The notes: generated from the sequence alone by a model not told the origin. DNA of 64,000 bases from Serratia oryzae (GCF_001976145.1 NZ_MOXD01000004.1:398177-462176); one strand, 5' to 3'. Positions 38,777 to 48,426 are shown, counted from the first letter of the stretch. Program-made: numbers and translations.

Positions 38777-39403
38777 ATGAAAAAAATTACTCGGATCGGC
38801 ATCGGTGGCCCGGTTGGCTCAGGGAAAACCGCTATTATCGAAGTAATTACGCCAAAACTGATTGAACGCGGATTTAAGCCGCTGATCATTACCAATGACG
38901 TAGTGACTACGGAAGATGCCAAGCAGGTCAAGAGAACCTTAAAAGGGATCCTGGATGAAGACAAGATCATGGGAGTGGAAACCGGAGCTTGCCCACATAC
39001 CGCAGTAAGAGAAGACCCCAGCATGAATATCGCTGCGGTTGAAGAGATGGAGGCGAAATATCCCGACAGCGATCTGATAATGATTGAGAGTGGTGGCGAT
39101 AATTTAACCCTCACTTTCAGCCCTGCGCTAGCCGACTTTTATATTTATGTTATCGACGTGGCGGAAGGAGAAAAAATCCCGCGCAAAAATGGGCCAGGAT
39201 TGGTCCAGGCCGATATTCTGGTAATTAACAAAATCGATCTGGCTCCGTATGTCGGTGCCAGCCTTGCAGTCATGGAGCACGATACACAAATTGTCCGCAG
39301 TGGACGCCCTTATATTTTAACCAATTGCAAAACAGGCGAAGGTGTAGATGCGCTGGTGGATATGATTGAGAAGGATTTCTTGTTTACACATTCTAAAGCG
39401 TAA
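38777..39403 (+). CDS. ureG: Urease accessory GTPase UreG
   Basis: The 208-residue protein has a P-loop GGPVGSGKTA at residues 9-18, the nickel-binding Cys-Pro-His in GACPHTAVRED, ESGGDNLTLTFSP and the NKID guanine-specificity motif. It hydrolyses GTP to drive nickel insertion. It lacks the short N-terminal extension of Yersinia UreG. Ribosome site GGGAAC; 16 bases behind ureF. Confidence 0.97.
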   Translation: MKKITRIGIGGPVGSGKTAIIEVITPKLIERGFKPLIITNDVVTTEDAKQVKRTLKGILDEDKIMGVETGACPHTAVREDPSMNIAAVEEMEAKYPDSDLIMIESGGDNLTLTFSPALADFYIYVIDVAEGEKIPRKNGPGLVQADILVINKIDLAPYVGASLAVMEHDTQIVRSGRPYILTNCKTGEGVDALVDMIEKDFLFTHSKA

Positions 39404-39413
39404 GGATACCGAT

Positions 39414-40364
39414 ATGCTGACAGATGAGAAATCAGCGGCTGAATTGGCCGCACTCGCACTCGGAACGCTATCGACAGAACTGGCTCAGTATCAGCAAGAA
39501 CCCCAGCAAATGGCCAGTGCTGCCGTGGGCAAAAGCGGCTATCTGCGGCTGAGATTCACCAAAAAGGGGAACAGGAGTGTATTGCATGAAATGGAACGTA
39601 AAGTCCCTCTACTGGTGCAGAAAGCCCTTTACTGGGATGAGGAAATGCCGTTCTTGCCTTGCGTGCCAATCATCTCAACGTCGGGATGTATTCTACAGGG
39701 CGACAGGTTATCTTCGGTAATTGAAGTGGCAGAAGGAGCGAGTGCGCATGTTACTACCCAGTCAGCGACCAAGATTCACTCCATGGACAGTAACTATGCG
39801 GCGCAAACCCAATTCATCCATGTTGAGGAGGGGGCCTATCTGGAGTTTATGCCCGATCCGATAATACCCCATCGAAACTCACGCTTTATTAACGAAACTA
39901 TTATCGAGTGTGCCCACAATGCAACGGTGATCTATTCAGAAATTCTGATGTCTGGACGTAAGTATCATCACCATGACGAGCGTTTTGGTTTTGATGTCTA
40001 TTCCTCCAGAATGACGGTGAAAAATTTACAGGGTGAGACACTGTTTACCGAAAAGCTGGTTCTTGAGCCGAAAGAGCATCCGCTAGATGTGGTAGGGGTG
40101 ATGGGCGCGTTTGATACCTATGGCAATGTGATTGTTATTACAGAAAAGGCGTTTCAGGATGAAATTCTAGAACAGTCTCCCTCATGTTATAGCCAAGAAT
40201 TTTGCCATGGCGTGAGCCGGCTTCCCAATGACTGCGGGCTGATTTTCAAGGCACTTTCCTGCGACAGCGCGAAAGTAAAGCAGTGTATTCGCGAGTTTTG
40301 GCACATTGTTCGAAAAGTCACGACCGGATACTCGTTACCTGCACCATTTCTCTGGAAAGTGTGA
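39414..40364 (+). CDS. ureD: Urease accessory protein UreD
   Basis: ATG 39414 (AAGGATACCGAT in front) gives 316 residues starting MLTDEKSAAELAALALGT. Family landmarks are KSGYLRLRFTKKG, EVAEGASAHVTTQSATKIH, EEGAYLEFMPDPIIPHRNSRF and VGVMGAFDTYGNV. UreD scaffolds the UreFG complex on apo-urease and contains the tunnel for nickel transfer. Position at the end of the accessory genes, instead of before ureA as in Klebsiella, is the Yersinia arrangement. Confidence 0.95.
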   Translation: MLTDEKSAAELAALALGTLSTELAQYQQEPQQMASAAVGKSGYLRLRFTKKGNRSVLHEMERKVPLLVQKALYWDEEMPFLPCVPIISTSGCILQGDRLSSVIEVAEGASAHVTTQSATKIHSMDSNYAAQTQFIHVEEGAYLEFMPDPIIPHRNSRFINETIIECAHNATVIYSEILMSGRKYHHHDERFGFDVYSSRMTVKNLQGETLFTEKLVLEPKEHPLDVVGVMGAFDTYGNVIVITEKAFQDEILEQSPSCYSQEFCHGVSRLPNDCGLIFKALSCDSAKVKQCIREFWHIVRKVTTGYSLPAPFLWKV

Positions 40365-40457
40365 ATTAGCGGTTTTATCTGGCACTGTCAGTGTCCCCCA
40401 TTGACGGCGGTTATTTGATATCTCATGGTTCTGTAAACATTATCAGGAGTCTATCTT

Positions 40458-41453
40458 ATGAATGCTCCAGCAGCGATTTCGTCGCGGTGGCAGCGCGTAT
40501 CCCAATCAAATGCCTTAATCGGTTTCATTGATGTGACGCTGCGCGGCTGTGCTCAGGTGATGTTCCAGAATAATCCGCTCACCGGCTTGATTTTTTTTAT
40601 TGCCATTTTTTTGGCTACCTATGAAGAAGGTAACCCTGCAGCGGCATATGGGTGTGTGCTTGGAACCGTTGTGGCGACATTAACCGGCCTGAGCTTACCG
40701 GATCGCGCCTCATGGCGGGCTGGGCTTTACGGTTATAACGGTTGTCTGGTTGGCGTAGCGTTACCCACCTTTCTCGCCATGACCCCACTGGTTTGGGGGT
40801 GTATTGTCCTTGGCAGTATTGTTTCTGTCATTGCCACCGTTTGCATCGCTGACGTATTAAAGACATGGAAGATTGCGGCGCTGACGGCTCCTTTTGTATT
40901 GACGACCTGGGTCATTTTACTGAGCAGCTACATGTTCTCTGGCTTACATACTTCTGGCCTGCCAATACCAAAACTGCCCTCATCAGTGAGTGTGGGAAAC
41001 GTAGAAACCTTGTTTAATGCTTCATTTTACACCGCCTTATTTCAAGGTATTTCTCAGGTTTATCTATTAAGCAGTGTGATAGCAGGGGTGTTGTTTATTA
41101 TTGGCCTGGCGGTGAGCTCACTCTGGGCCGCAGTCTTTGCTGTGGTCGGTTCATTACTGGCAATGATAACCGCATCAATACTGAGTGCTCATTATACTGA
41201 TATCACCAGTGGTTTATATTCCTTCAGCGCAGTATTAACGGCGATTGCCTTAGGTTCCACCTTTAATAAACCTAGTTGGCGTATTTTAGCCTACACGCTT
41301 GTTGGCATTATTTTTACCGTTTTTGTGCAAGGTGCAATGAACGCACTGATGTTACCGATAGGAGTACCAACATTAACAATGCCGTTTGTCTTCGCATCCT
41401 GGTTGTTTCTGGTGCCAAACCAGGATGTGATGCCAGCGCATCGTCAGGTATAA
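40458..41453 (+). CDS. yut: Urea transporter (Yut/UT family)
   Basis: The 331-residue inner-membrane protein has about 10 membrane spans and the two-fold repeated architecture of the UT family (FQNNPLTGLIFFIAIFLATYEEG, then GAALALAT-like second repeat near 205-290). Pattern NPLTG and LPxxFxxW-type motifs (TMPFVFASWLFL) fit urea channels. In Yersinia the homologue Yut follows ureD, just as here. It passes urea through the inner membrane so that cytoplasmic urease can make ammonia at low pH. Start ATG 40458 has AGGAG in front (TATCAGGAGTCT). Confidence 0.93.
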   Translation: MNAPAAISSRWQRVSQSNALIGFIDVTLRGCAQVMFQNNPLTGLIFFIAIFLATYEEGNPAAAYGCVLGTVVATLTGLSLPDRASWRAGLYGYNGCLVGVALPTFLAMTPLVWGCIVLGSIVSVIATVCIADVLKTWKIAALTAPFVLTTWVILLSSYMFSGLHTSGLPIPKLPSSVSVGNVETLFNASFYTALFQGISQVYLLSSVIAGVLFIIGLAVSSLWAAVFAVVGSLLAMITASILSAHYTDITSGLYSFSAVLTAIALGSTFNKPSWRILAYTLVGIIFTVFVQGAMNALMLPIGVPTLTMPFVFASWLFLVPNQDVMPAHRQV

Positions 41454-41489
41454 GACAATATCCGCTTAACCCAGATTAAGGAGTGAACA

Positions 41490-42548
41490 ATGACGATAAA
41501 CTATGAAAAACGTGGCTTACTTAGTGATGAAGGGGTTAAACGCCGCGCATTTTATCTACTAGGCGGATTAATTGCTGTTAACGTAATTGCCTGGGTTTGG
41601 GCTCTGGTAGAGTTTAGCGATAACACGGTATTAATGGGGATGGCTTTTTTAGCCTATAGTTTTGGCTTACGCCATGCGGTTGATGCTGATCATATTGCAG
41701 CCATCGATAATGTAACCCGAAAATTGATGCAACAAGGGAAAACGCCTATTGCGGTTGGTACCTTTTTCTCTTTGGGACATTCTACTATTGTCATTCTTGC
41801 ATCATTGGCGATAGTCGCCACCACTATGGCTTTCAAAGATAACATGGCGTTCTTCAAAGAGACCGGCGGCTTGATTGGCACTATAGTTTCGGCTGTTTTT
41901 CTACTGCTTTTCGGGCTGCTCAATTTTGCCATATTAGTTTCTGTGCATAAGAAGTTCAGGCAGGTTAAGGCCGGAAGGACCTATAACGCAGAGGAGCTGA
42001 ACTTACTGGTTACCAATAATGGTGGATTTTTAGCCAGGATTTTTCGCCGTGTATTCAATATGGTCAATAAGAGCTGGCATATGTATCCGGTCGGTTTTTT
42101 GTTTGGCTTGGGGTTTGATACTGCCACTGAAATTGGTGTACTAGGCATCTCCGCTGCTAGTGCTTCGAATGGTATGAATTTATGGGCTATTATGATATTC
42201 CCGGCGTTATTTGCTGCCGGTATGGCATTGATCGATTCATTAGATAACTTTGTCATGATCGGTGCTTATGGTTGGGCATTTTCTAAACCCGTGCGTAAGC
42301 TTTATTACAATATTACTATTACTGCAGCCTCTGTAGTGATTGCTTTGTTTATTGGCGGTATTGAAGCACTCGGGCTTATTGCCGAGAAGTTGGAACTAAC
42401 CGGAGGGATTTGGACATTTATAAATAATATAAGTGAAAACCTGGGTGAAATGGGCTATTGGATCATCGGGATGTTCATCCTGTGTTGGCTGATTTCCGTC
42501 ATTAACTATTATGTTCGTGGGTACGATAAGCTGAGCATTACCCGTTAA
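41490..42548 (+). CDS. ureH: NiCoT-family nickel permease (UreH/NixA)
   Basis: The 352-residue membrane protein has the NiCoT signature: LRHAVDADHIAAIDN (HX4DH) in span 2, FFSLGHSTIV, and LFGLGFDTATEIGVLG. These residues line the Ni2+/Co2+ path. In the urease context nickel is the likely substrate. It is 36 bases behind the urea transporter, in the order urease, yut, ureH of Yersinia. It supplies the metal for UreE. Ribosome site AAGGAG. Confidence 0.94.
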   Translation: MTINYEKRGLLSDEGVKRRAFYLLGGLIAVNVIAWVWALVEFSDNTVLMGMAFLAYSFGLRHAVDADHIAAIDNVTRKLMQQGKTPIAVGTFFSLGHSTIVILASLAIVATTMAFKDNMAFFKETGGLIGTIVSAVFLLLFGLLNFAILVSVHKKFRQVKAGRTYNAEELNLLVTNNGGFLARIFRRVFNMVNKSWHMYPVGFLFGLGFDTATEIGVLGISAASASNGMNLWAIMIFPALFAAGMALIDSLDNFVMIGAYGWAFSKPVRKLYYNITITAASVVIALFIGGIEALGLIAEKLELTGGIWTFINNISENLGEMGYWIIGMFILCWLISVINYYVRGYDKLSITR

Positions 42549-42693
42549 AGAGGCATAGGTCAATCCAGCATAGTGTTCTTTGCTCGCCTTCAAGTTGTAA
42601 GTAGTTGTGTTGCTCAGCTTGTTTGTAGGTTTCGCTTACTTGTTGTCTATCTACAGCTTGAAGCCGCTTGGTTACAGATGATGTGGAGATACG

Positions 42694-43887
42694 GTGAGTT
42701 TAATGAAAATTCTGAAAAAGATAGAACGCCTAACTCCTGTAACTTTTATTATTGCGTTAATGGTTGCGCATAATGGGTATTTGATACTTAGCCCGATCTT
42801 TTGGAAGCTTTGGCAACACTCTCACGATTTGTTAAATAGCTTCACTTCTTGGCACGAGACGATAGGTTTTCTCGATACTATGGATATTCCTCGCCTTATG
42901 ATTGGCATAGTGCTGATCTTTATGGCGGTTATTTTGCTTTGGAGGGCTCGTATTGCCTGGTTTTTCTCATTGATTTTGTTTAGCTGTATCATCGTCGTTG
43001 ATATCTTTATTTTCAAACAGGTTACCGCCTTAGTGTGGTACTCGTTTATCACTGTCGTAGCACTGATGATCTTCTGGCGCCGTTTCGATCATCACAGCCT
43101 AGGGAGCACCAGCTTTTTTGCTCTTGCCAGTATGGCTTCGCTCATTGTTTATAGCATGTTGGGGACATTATACCTTGGCGAGCAGTTCACCCCCAAGATA
43201 ACCGATCTGCCTACGGCGTTCTATTTTGCCATTGTCTGCATGTCTACTGTTGGCTTCGGCGATATTATTCCACATACCACGTTAGCGCGCATGTTTACGC
43301 TAACGGTGATTATCTTTGGTATCACGATCTTTGCTACCTCGGTAGCATCTATTGCTGGCACGCTAATCAGTCAAAATCTTCAGTACATTATGAAAGGGCG
43401 TTTTTCCCATATGGCACGTAAAAACCACTATATTATTGTTGGTGCCTCTGCGCTGGCACAGAATGTCCATAAAGGGCTGACTGAAAACGGTGGCAAGGTC
43501 ACCATCGTTTGCGAGCAGGGCCACAAGCAACTTTTCCCCGATTACACCGATGTGGTTGAAGGCGATCCCTCTTCCGTTGCGACGTTAACATTGGCAGGGG
43601 CTGAAAAGGCAAAATATATCGTTGCCTTAACGGAAAGCGATGCGGTTAACGCTTTTGTTATATTGGCTGCCAAAGAAGTCGGTGGGAAAGAGACTAAAAC
43701 TATCACTTTGGTTAATGAAAGCCAGAATATGAGCAAGATAAAGCGCGTAAAACCCGATGCGGTCCTCTCACTCCAGTTATTAGGTAGTGAGCTATTGGTA
43801 CGATCTTTGAATGGGGAAGTGATTAATCGAGACCTTAATCTTGATACATTTTTCAGCCATGAGCAGGAGGGTAACAAGAGCCCGTGA
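42694..43887 (+). CDS. Kch-like potassium channel, copy 2
   Basis: 397 residues with GTG start at 42694 (alternative ATG 9 bases later). Same build as copy 1 at 15749: N-terminal membrane spans, filter MSTVGFGD, and RCK domain (NHYIIVGASALAQNVHKG, VVEGDPSS, ALTESDAVNAFVILAAKE). About 85% identical by eye to copy 1, so this is an old duplication with both copies kept intact. It directly follows the nickel permease gene. Potassium flux helps cytoplasmic pH control, but a role in acid defence is inference from position. Confidence 0.9.
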   Translation: MSLMKILKKIERLTPVTFIIALMVAHNGYLILSPIFWKLWQHSHDLLNSFTSWHETIGFLDTMDIPRLMIGIVLIFMAVILLWRARIAWFFSLILFSCIIVVDIFIFKQVTALVWYSFITVVALMIFWRRFDHHSLGSTSFFALASMASLIVYSMLGTLYLGEQFTPKITDLPTAFYFAIVCMSTVGFGDIIPHTTLARMFTLTVIIFGITIFATSVASIAGTLISQNLQYIMKGRFSHMARKNHYIIVGASALAQNVHKGLTENGGKVTIVCEQGHKQLFPDYTDVVEGDPSSVATLTLAGAEKAKYIVALTESDAVNAFVILAAKEVGGKETKTITLVNESQNMSKIKRVKPDAVLSLQLLGSELLVRSLNGEVINRDLNLDTFFSHEQEGNKSP

Positions 43888-44085
43888 TCTTTGTTACTGA
43901 TGCTGCTATTCGTAACACCACTTCTATAAACATCGTTACTCAAGCGCAACTCTTGCACAAAGTGATAGGGCAAAGCGCATTTTAAGGTTTCGAACCTTGA
44001 TGCCCTGTCGGGTAGAGAGCAGCCCGATCAGGTGAAAATCATGACCCTACTAATAAAATGCAGACGATACCAGTCCTTACGGGGT

Positions 44086-44586
44086 TTATTCATCATCAGT
44101 CTCTCCATTTTCACACTGCTGAGATTGGCGCTGGATCTCCCGCAAACGCCGTATCACACGGATTAACCGTAAAAACTTCATTACCAGGACATCGTCCAGC
44201 AATGGCCTATCGGCAGGCTGTTCAGTGCCGAACACCATCTGGGTCAATTCGTTCGCAGACAGTGAGACTGCCGCATCACCGGTCAGTGCAGCCAGTAACC
44301 GCGTGATGGGAGAGGCCTGATGAAGGTTGATCTGTATACGGTATCCGGCTGAAGTTGGCGCATTGTCTTCACACAGCGCCTGTTCAACCTGCAATACTTC
44401 AGCCAGTTCAAACGCCAGACGAAAGGCCGCATCCTGCAGATGCTCCAGGTCATCCTGCAGGGTGGAGATATGCCAAATGTCGGTCACCGGCTCCAGTCCG
44501 GTATCGGCAAAGGAAACAGAAGAGTCGGTAGCGGCGCTGTCCAATATCGTTGGGGGATAATCCGTTTCTATTCGTAAGCTATCCAC
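44086..44586 (-). CDS. Hypothetical acidic protein, unrecognised
   Basis: A 166-residue frame with a GTG start immediately behind an in-frame stop and no good ribosome site, so the 5' end may be missing. The protein is acidic, helix-rich, with DLEHLQDAAFRLAFELAEVLQVEQAL in the middle and a basic tail helix FLRLIRVIRRLREIQRQSQ. No catalytic motif, no signal peptide. On the other strand, just upstream (44582-44653), another frame ends ERRLARLKQKE and also looks like a severed gene end, so this may be the border of an integrated or deleted piece. I cannot assign a family. Confidence 0.5.
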   Translation of the reverse strand: MDSLRIETDYPPTILDSAATDSSVSFADTGLEPVTDIWHISTLQDDLEHLQDAAFRLAFELAEVLQVEQALCEDNAPTSAGYRIQINLHQASPITRLLAALTGDAAVSLSANELTQMVFGTEQPADRPLLDDVLVMKFLRLIRVIRRLREIQRQSQQCENGETDDE

Positions 44587-44795
44587 TTATCGCCGCAAAG
44601 CTGTGGAACAGGATTTAGAACGCAGATTGGCTCGCCTAAAACAGAAAGAATGAAACCATCAGGCTCCAATGACGGCAACTATGGACCCAAACGAATCGTT
44701 TCACCATTTATACAAATACGTCATATGCCAAACCAAGGCCGCACACCTGAGAGAACAACATTACTCTGTAGTACGCGGCACGTACCCATAACCTG

Positions 44796-45203
44796 CTATG
44801 GGTTCTTCTCTGATTTTTCAGGTGCATCGTTTTCACCGTCAGTTTGCGCCGCTTCGCCGCTATCCCCTGTTTTGAAGGCTTCGACCTGCTGTTTGGCTGA
44901 ATCAAGCAACGATTGTGCCTGGTCGCTGAGATCTCCTTTCAGCGCGTCGGTGTGTTTCAGCGCCTCTTCCTTCAGACTTTGTGTGTGTTCAGTCGCTTCT
45001 ACCTTTAACGCATCTGCCTTCTGTTTCAACTCCTGAACCTGGCTGGTGCCAACCTCTTTAAGAGCACCGATCTCACTTTGCACTTTTTCGCTCAGCGTGC
45101 TGGCTTTTTCCTCTGTAGCGTCAGTGTTTGAACCGTCGTCGCACCCTGCAAGCAATAAACTCACTAGGGAAGCCAGTAGAACTTTGTGTAATGTTTTGAT
45201 CAT
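44796..45203 (-). CDS. Coiled-coil lipoprotein, hypothetical
   Basis: ATG 45203 (GAGGTGAG seven bases ahead) gives 135 residues. It has a lipoprotein signal LLAGC at about residue 20, so the mature protein is lipid-anchored. The rest is a repetitive amphipathic helix with heptads (VQELKQKADALKVEATEHTQ, SLKEEALKHTDALKGDL) and a Glu/Lys-rich low-complexity end. Likely an outer-membrane or periplasmic structural helix. No enzyme function visible. The stop is inside a small inverted repeat (CCCATAG / TTATGGG). Confidence 0.72.
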   Translation of the reverse strand: MIKTLHKVLLASLVSLLLAGCDDGSNTDATEEKASTLSEKVQSEIGALKEVGTSQVQELKQKADALKVEATEHTQSLKEEALKHTDALKGDLSDQAQSLLDSAKQQVEAFKTGDSGEAAQTDGENDAPEKSEKNP

Positions 45204-45366
45204 TTTTAATCTCACCTCTGGTTCTTGAAATTGTGCTGATGCACCGTTGTTAACGTATTTTAGTACAAATAGACAACATGATGCTGATTAAGCCAATCCA
45301 TGGTTCAATGCCCAATTCAGGACTAATCTCACTCAATATTCATCCTGATACCTTCATTCAAATTAC

Positions 45367-46338
45367 CTATGAATATGGGGAGGATGAGCGGCGATGATTG
45401 ACCCACACGTTAATCAATAGGGTGACAGTCAAAATTGTGACGACCACACTCAAAGAGATGGCGACGGGGATATGGTAGAGATCCACTATCAGCATTTTTA
45501 TACCGATAAAGACCAAGATCAATGCCAAACCATATTTCAGCATTGAGAAGCGCGTAGCAACATTCGCCAGCAAGAAGTACATGGCGCGTAAACCTAAAAT
45601 AGCGAACAAGTTTGAGGTGAGCACGATGAAAGGATCTGTGGTGACAGCGAAGATAGCGGGAATACTGTCGACCGCGAAAATAACATCGCTTATCTCTACC
45701 ATTATCAGCACCAGTAACAGTGGGGTGGCAAACAGCACGCCGTTACGACGCACGAAGAAACGCTCTCCCTCAAGATGTTCAGTCATACGCAGGTGTTTCC
45801 GAAGCCACTTTACTACAGGCTTATTGCCGATCGCTGTTGGATCTTCTCTAGTTAATGCCATTTTTATCCCTGTAAGCAGCAGGAAAGCACCAAACAGATA
45901 GAGTAACCAAGAGAATTTAGAAATCAGCAAGCTTCCGGCAAAAATCATGATGGTTCGCAGTACAATTGCTCCGAGTACGCCGAGGATCAGCACGCGTCGC
46001 TGCAAGTGTGACGGAATAGCGAAATAACCGAACAGCATCAGCCAAACAAAAACGTTGTCAACGGCCAGCGCTTTTTCGATGAGATAGCCAGTGAAAAAAG
46101 CTAATGCCTGAGCATCAGCTATATCTCTGCTTGCTGTTTGATTCAGGTGGTACCAAAAACCAAAATTAAACAGCAGAGCCATACTGACCCAAACCAGTGA
46201 CCAGCAGGCAGCTTGCCTCATTGTCATGGTTTGTTCACCTTTTCTTCCTTGCAGCAGCAGGTCTATGGCCAGCATCACGATAATGATGGTGGAAAAAACA
46301 GCCCATAACACGGGGCTGCCAACGCTGTTTATCGCCAT
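45367..46338 (-). CDS. alx: TerC-family membrane protein Alx
   Basis: The 323-residue protein matches E. coli Alx closely: [97 protein letters not shown]. It has about 9 membrane spans with conserved Asp and Glu in DNVF and [15 protein letters not shown] that likely bind metal. Alx is induced at high pH and by manganese and exports Mn2+. In E. coli it is under a pH/Mn-responsive RNA element (PRE). The 180 bases available here before an IS remnant do not show an obvious copy of it. Confidence 0.93.
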   Translation of the reverse strand: MAINSVGSPVLWAVFSTIIIVMLAIDLLLQGRKGEQTMTMRQAACWSLVWVSMALLFNFGFWYHLNQTASRDIADAQALAFFTGYLIEKALAVDNVFVWLMLFGYFAIPSHLQRRVLILGVLGAIVLRTIMIFAGSLLISKFSWLLYLFGAFLLLTGIKMALTREDPTAIGNKPVVKWLRKHLRMTEHLEGERFFVRRNGVLFATPLLLVLIMVEISDVIFAVDSIPAIFAVTTDPFIVLTSNLFAILGLRAMYFLLANVATRFSMLKYGLALILVFIGIKMLIVDLYHIPVAISLSVVVTILTVTLLINVWVNHRRSSSPYS

Positions 46339-46517
46339 ACATCTTCCTCAACAAAACGTAAAAAGCCACAATAGTTAAAAGTTATCAATAGGTTTAATAA
46401 ATACCAGAATACTGCTAGAGCGTAGTCAAGAGGTGGCGATTTTGAAAGACATAGTAACGATTAGTAAAGGTCCCAAAAGGCAGGTGATATAAAACTTGGT
46501 TCTGATAAAGAGAACTA

Positions 46518-46886
46518 GGCTGTGTCCCTTAACCCAATAGTCGGTTTAAAAACAACCGAACAGAGCCTAATTTAAGCATGCAAAGGTAATTTCTGGCTGT
46601 TTTCTCCAAGCGTGTGGCAATGCGACGATGTTCTTTTAACATCCCAAAGCACCGCTCGACGACATTGCGTTTTTTATACCGCTGGGTAGCACCCAAAAGC
46701 TCCCGTTCATTACAGGCCTATGTTCAAGGTAAGGGCGACCGCCGCTAACACGATTACGTTCAGGCGGCAACAGGGTGGAAATGAGCGCCCAAACCTCATC
46801 AGGGACATCATAGTGAGCCAAATTCAAAAGCCTCTTGTCGGCTAAATATCGCTAAAGTGTACAAAAAATAGTTACGGGACACACCC
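46518..46886 (-). mobile_element. Deletion derivative of an IS5 (IS427-group) element
   Basis: Terminal inverted repeats GGCTGTGTCCCTTAAC (46518) and complement GGGTGTGTCCCGTAAC (ending 46886) are flanked by TA on both sides, the IS427-type target duplication. On the minus strand the transposase begins (MNLAHYDVPDEVWALISTLLPPE) and after about 40 residues is fused by an internal deletion to the transposase end in another frame (RNVVERCFGMLKEHRRIATR ... LFLNRLLG). About 370 of the usual ~850 bases remain. It could still be moved by a full relative elsewhere. Confidence 0.85.
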
Positions 46887-47224
46887 TAGGGGCACGTTAC
46901 CAGCGAGATGAGTTGGCGGCTCTGGAAACATCACTTTTAGAGATCTTCCGACATACAGATTATGTCCACCTGAGGAATTCGCTATGCGTAAGATCCGATT
47001 CACCGAGCACCAGATCGTTGCCGTCCTGAAACCAGTCGGTCCAGCCATGGGAACGATCATAATTTGCATCCAGTTCGTCAATCTTCTCTGCCATTTCAAT
47101 AGGACTATGAGCAGTGACACATGGAGAAACTTTATCTGTTGGCTGCCCAACAAGTAACACAGCAACTTTTTTGACTTGACCCGCTAACGTGGAACAACCA
47201 TTTATTTTTGCGCATCTAAATGAG
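46887..47224. other. Mosaic of IS debris
   Basis: At 46984 ATGCGTAAGATCCGATTCAC encodes MRKIRFTEHQIVAVLK, the start of an IS3-family (IS2/IS1222-like) OrfA, which breaks off near 47032. The rest to 47224 has a 104-residue minus-strand frame (reaching into the LacI-type gene end) with no family recognised. No intact gene. Confidence 0.6.
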
Positions 47225-48244
47225 TTACCGTATTGTCGAACCACGGATTTGTAATTTCCCCGCCATCCTGACATGTGTCGTGGTGCATTCCCCTTGGCAG
47301 AGGTATTCCACGGCCATACGGCCCAATTCTGTGTAAGGTAACTGCACGCTAGTCAGCTTGGGCATGAGTTGTTCAGCAATTCGCTGATCGTCATATCCTG
47401 CGACCAGAATATCCTGTGGCACCTTCACTTCCATCTCTGCTAAAGCCTGATAACACCCCAACGTCATCCAGTCACTTGAGCAAAAAATCGCATCCGGCCG
47501 AGAAGCACGGTGCATTACCTGATAGGTTGCTTGATGTGTTTCATCAAGGCGCCAGTTAGTTTTTATCACTAGTGCGTCATCAAATGGGATACCTGCATGC
47601 TCCAAAGCCGCTTTATACCCAGCGAGACGATGGTGAGAGGCATCCATCCAGTCGTCCCCCATGATATGCGCGATGCGCCGTGCGCCTTGATGAATAAGAT
47701 GGCGCGTAACCTGCAGCGCGTTGGCGTAGTCGTCTGGTAAGAAGGTTGATTGAAGTGGATAGGCATGGTCATAAACGTTTAATAATACCAGAGGCAGTGT
47801 GGTGCAATGATCGAAAAGCGAAAAATCGATACCTCGGGTAATTGGAGAAGCAAGAACGATCCCGGCACAACGGCGCTGTTCAAGCTGCCGGATAATGCGC
47901 AGGGCTAAATCAACATCATCACCGTAATCGTAAATTGTCAACAGCACGTCGTTGCGCCACGCCTCATCACGCGCCTGACTGAGTGCATCAACAAAAGGAT
48001 CATAGCTTGGCATCGAATTGATAATAATCGCAATTTCTTCTTGCCCTTCCACTTTATGTGGTGAAGGGATCTTTTTATAACCCAGCCTTTGTGCCGTGTT
48101 GATAACCCGTGAACGTGTCTCATCACTAAGCTTGATGCTCTGTGCATTGTTTAGAATAAGCGACACCGTAGCCTGTGATACACCCGCTTCGCGTGCAATA
48201 TCATTCATGGTGATTTTATTTTTCTTTTCCATTGCTTCCATCAT
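47225..48244 (-). CDS. LacI-family regulator of the glycoside locus
   Basis: ATG 48244 is chosen (AGGCAG in front); a GTG 21 bases earlier is in frame. The 339-residue protein has an N-terminal LacI helix-turn-helix (TMNDIAREAGVSQATVSLILNN) and hinge (TAQRLGYK), and a periplasmic-binding-like core (IAIIINSMPSYDPFVDALSQ, AGIVLASPI, ARRIAHIMGDDWMDASHHRLAGY). It is divergent from the GH5-like gene across 180 bp, so it likely represses this locus and is released by a sugar. The effector is probably an oligosaccharide of the locus. Confidence 0.93.
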   Translation of the reverse strand: MMEAMEKKNKITMNDIAREAGVSQATVSLILNNAQSIKLSDETRSRVINTAQRLGYKKIPSPHKVEGQEEIAIIINSMPSYDPFVDALSQARDEAWRNDVLLTIYDYGDDVDLALRIIRQLEQRRCAGIVLASPITRGIDFSLFDHCTTLPLVLLNVYDHAYPLQSTFLPDDYANALQVTRHLIHQGARRIAHIMGDDWMDASHHRLAGYKAALEHAGIPFDDALVIKTNWRLDETHQATYQVMHRASRPDAIFCSSDWMTLGCYQALAEMEVKVPQDILVAGYDDQRIAEQLMPKLTSVQLPYTELGRMAVEYLCQGECTTTHVRMAGKLQIRGSTIR

Positions 48245-48367
48245 CTTCTGCCTATCTGTTCGCACTATATCACAGTGAGTTTGTCGTCACATTTCACCGG
48301 CGGGGAATAACAGAAGTGTGACCATGCATACAATTTCACCATCATAGGCTTGCCGTCCACCACTATT

Positions 48368-48387
48368 GCTAATAAATATTAGCTAAT
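48368..48387. promoter_or_regulatory. Palindrome in the lacI-type / GH5 intergenic region
   Basis: GCTAATA-AA-TATTAGC with an overlapping ATTAGCTAAT palindrome, 40-60 bases ahead of the GH5-like start. It is AT-rich and lacks the central CG of most LacI operators, so binding by the neighbouring regulator is only a possibility. Confidence 0.4.
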
Positions 48388-48426
48388 AATATTAATTACT
48401 GTAGTGATCGTAGGATAGGAGTGGTT

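Noticed and set aside
44796..45215. GTG start for the lipoprotein gene at 45215
   Set aside because: The GTG lies within the ribosome site of the better ATG at 45203.
46960..47274. 104-residue minus-strand frame overlapping the end of the LacI-type gene
   Set aside because: Runs through IS3-type debris and out of frame over the regulator end; no motif.
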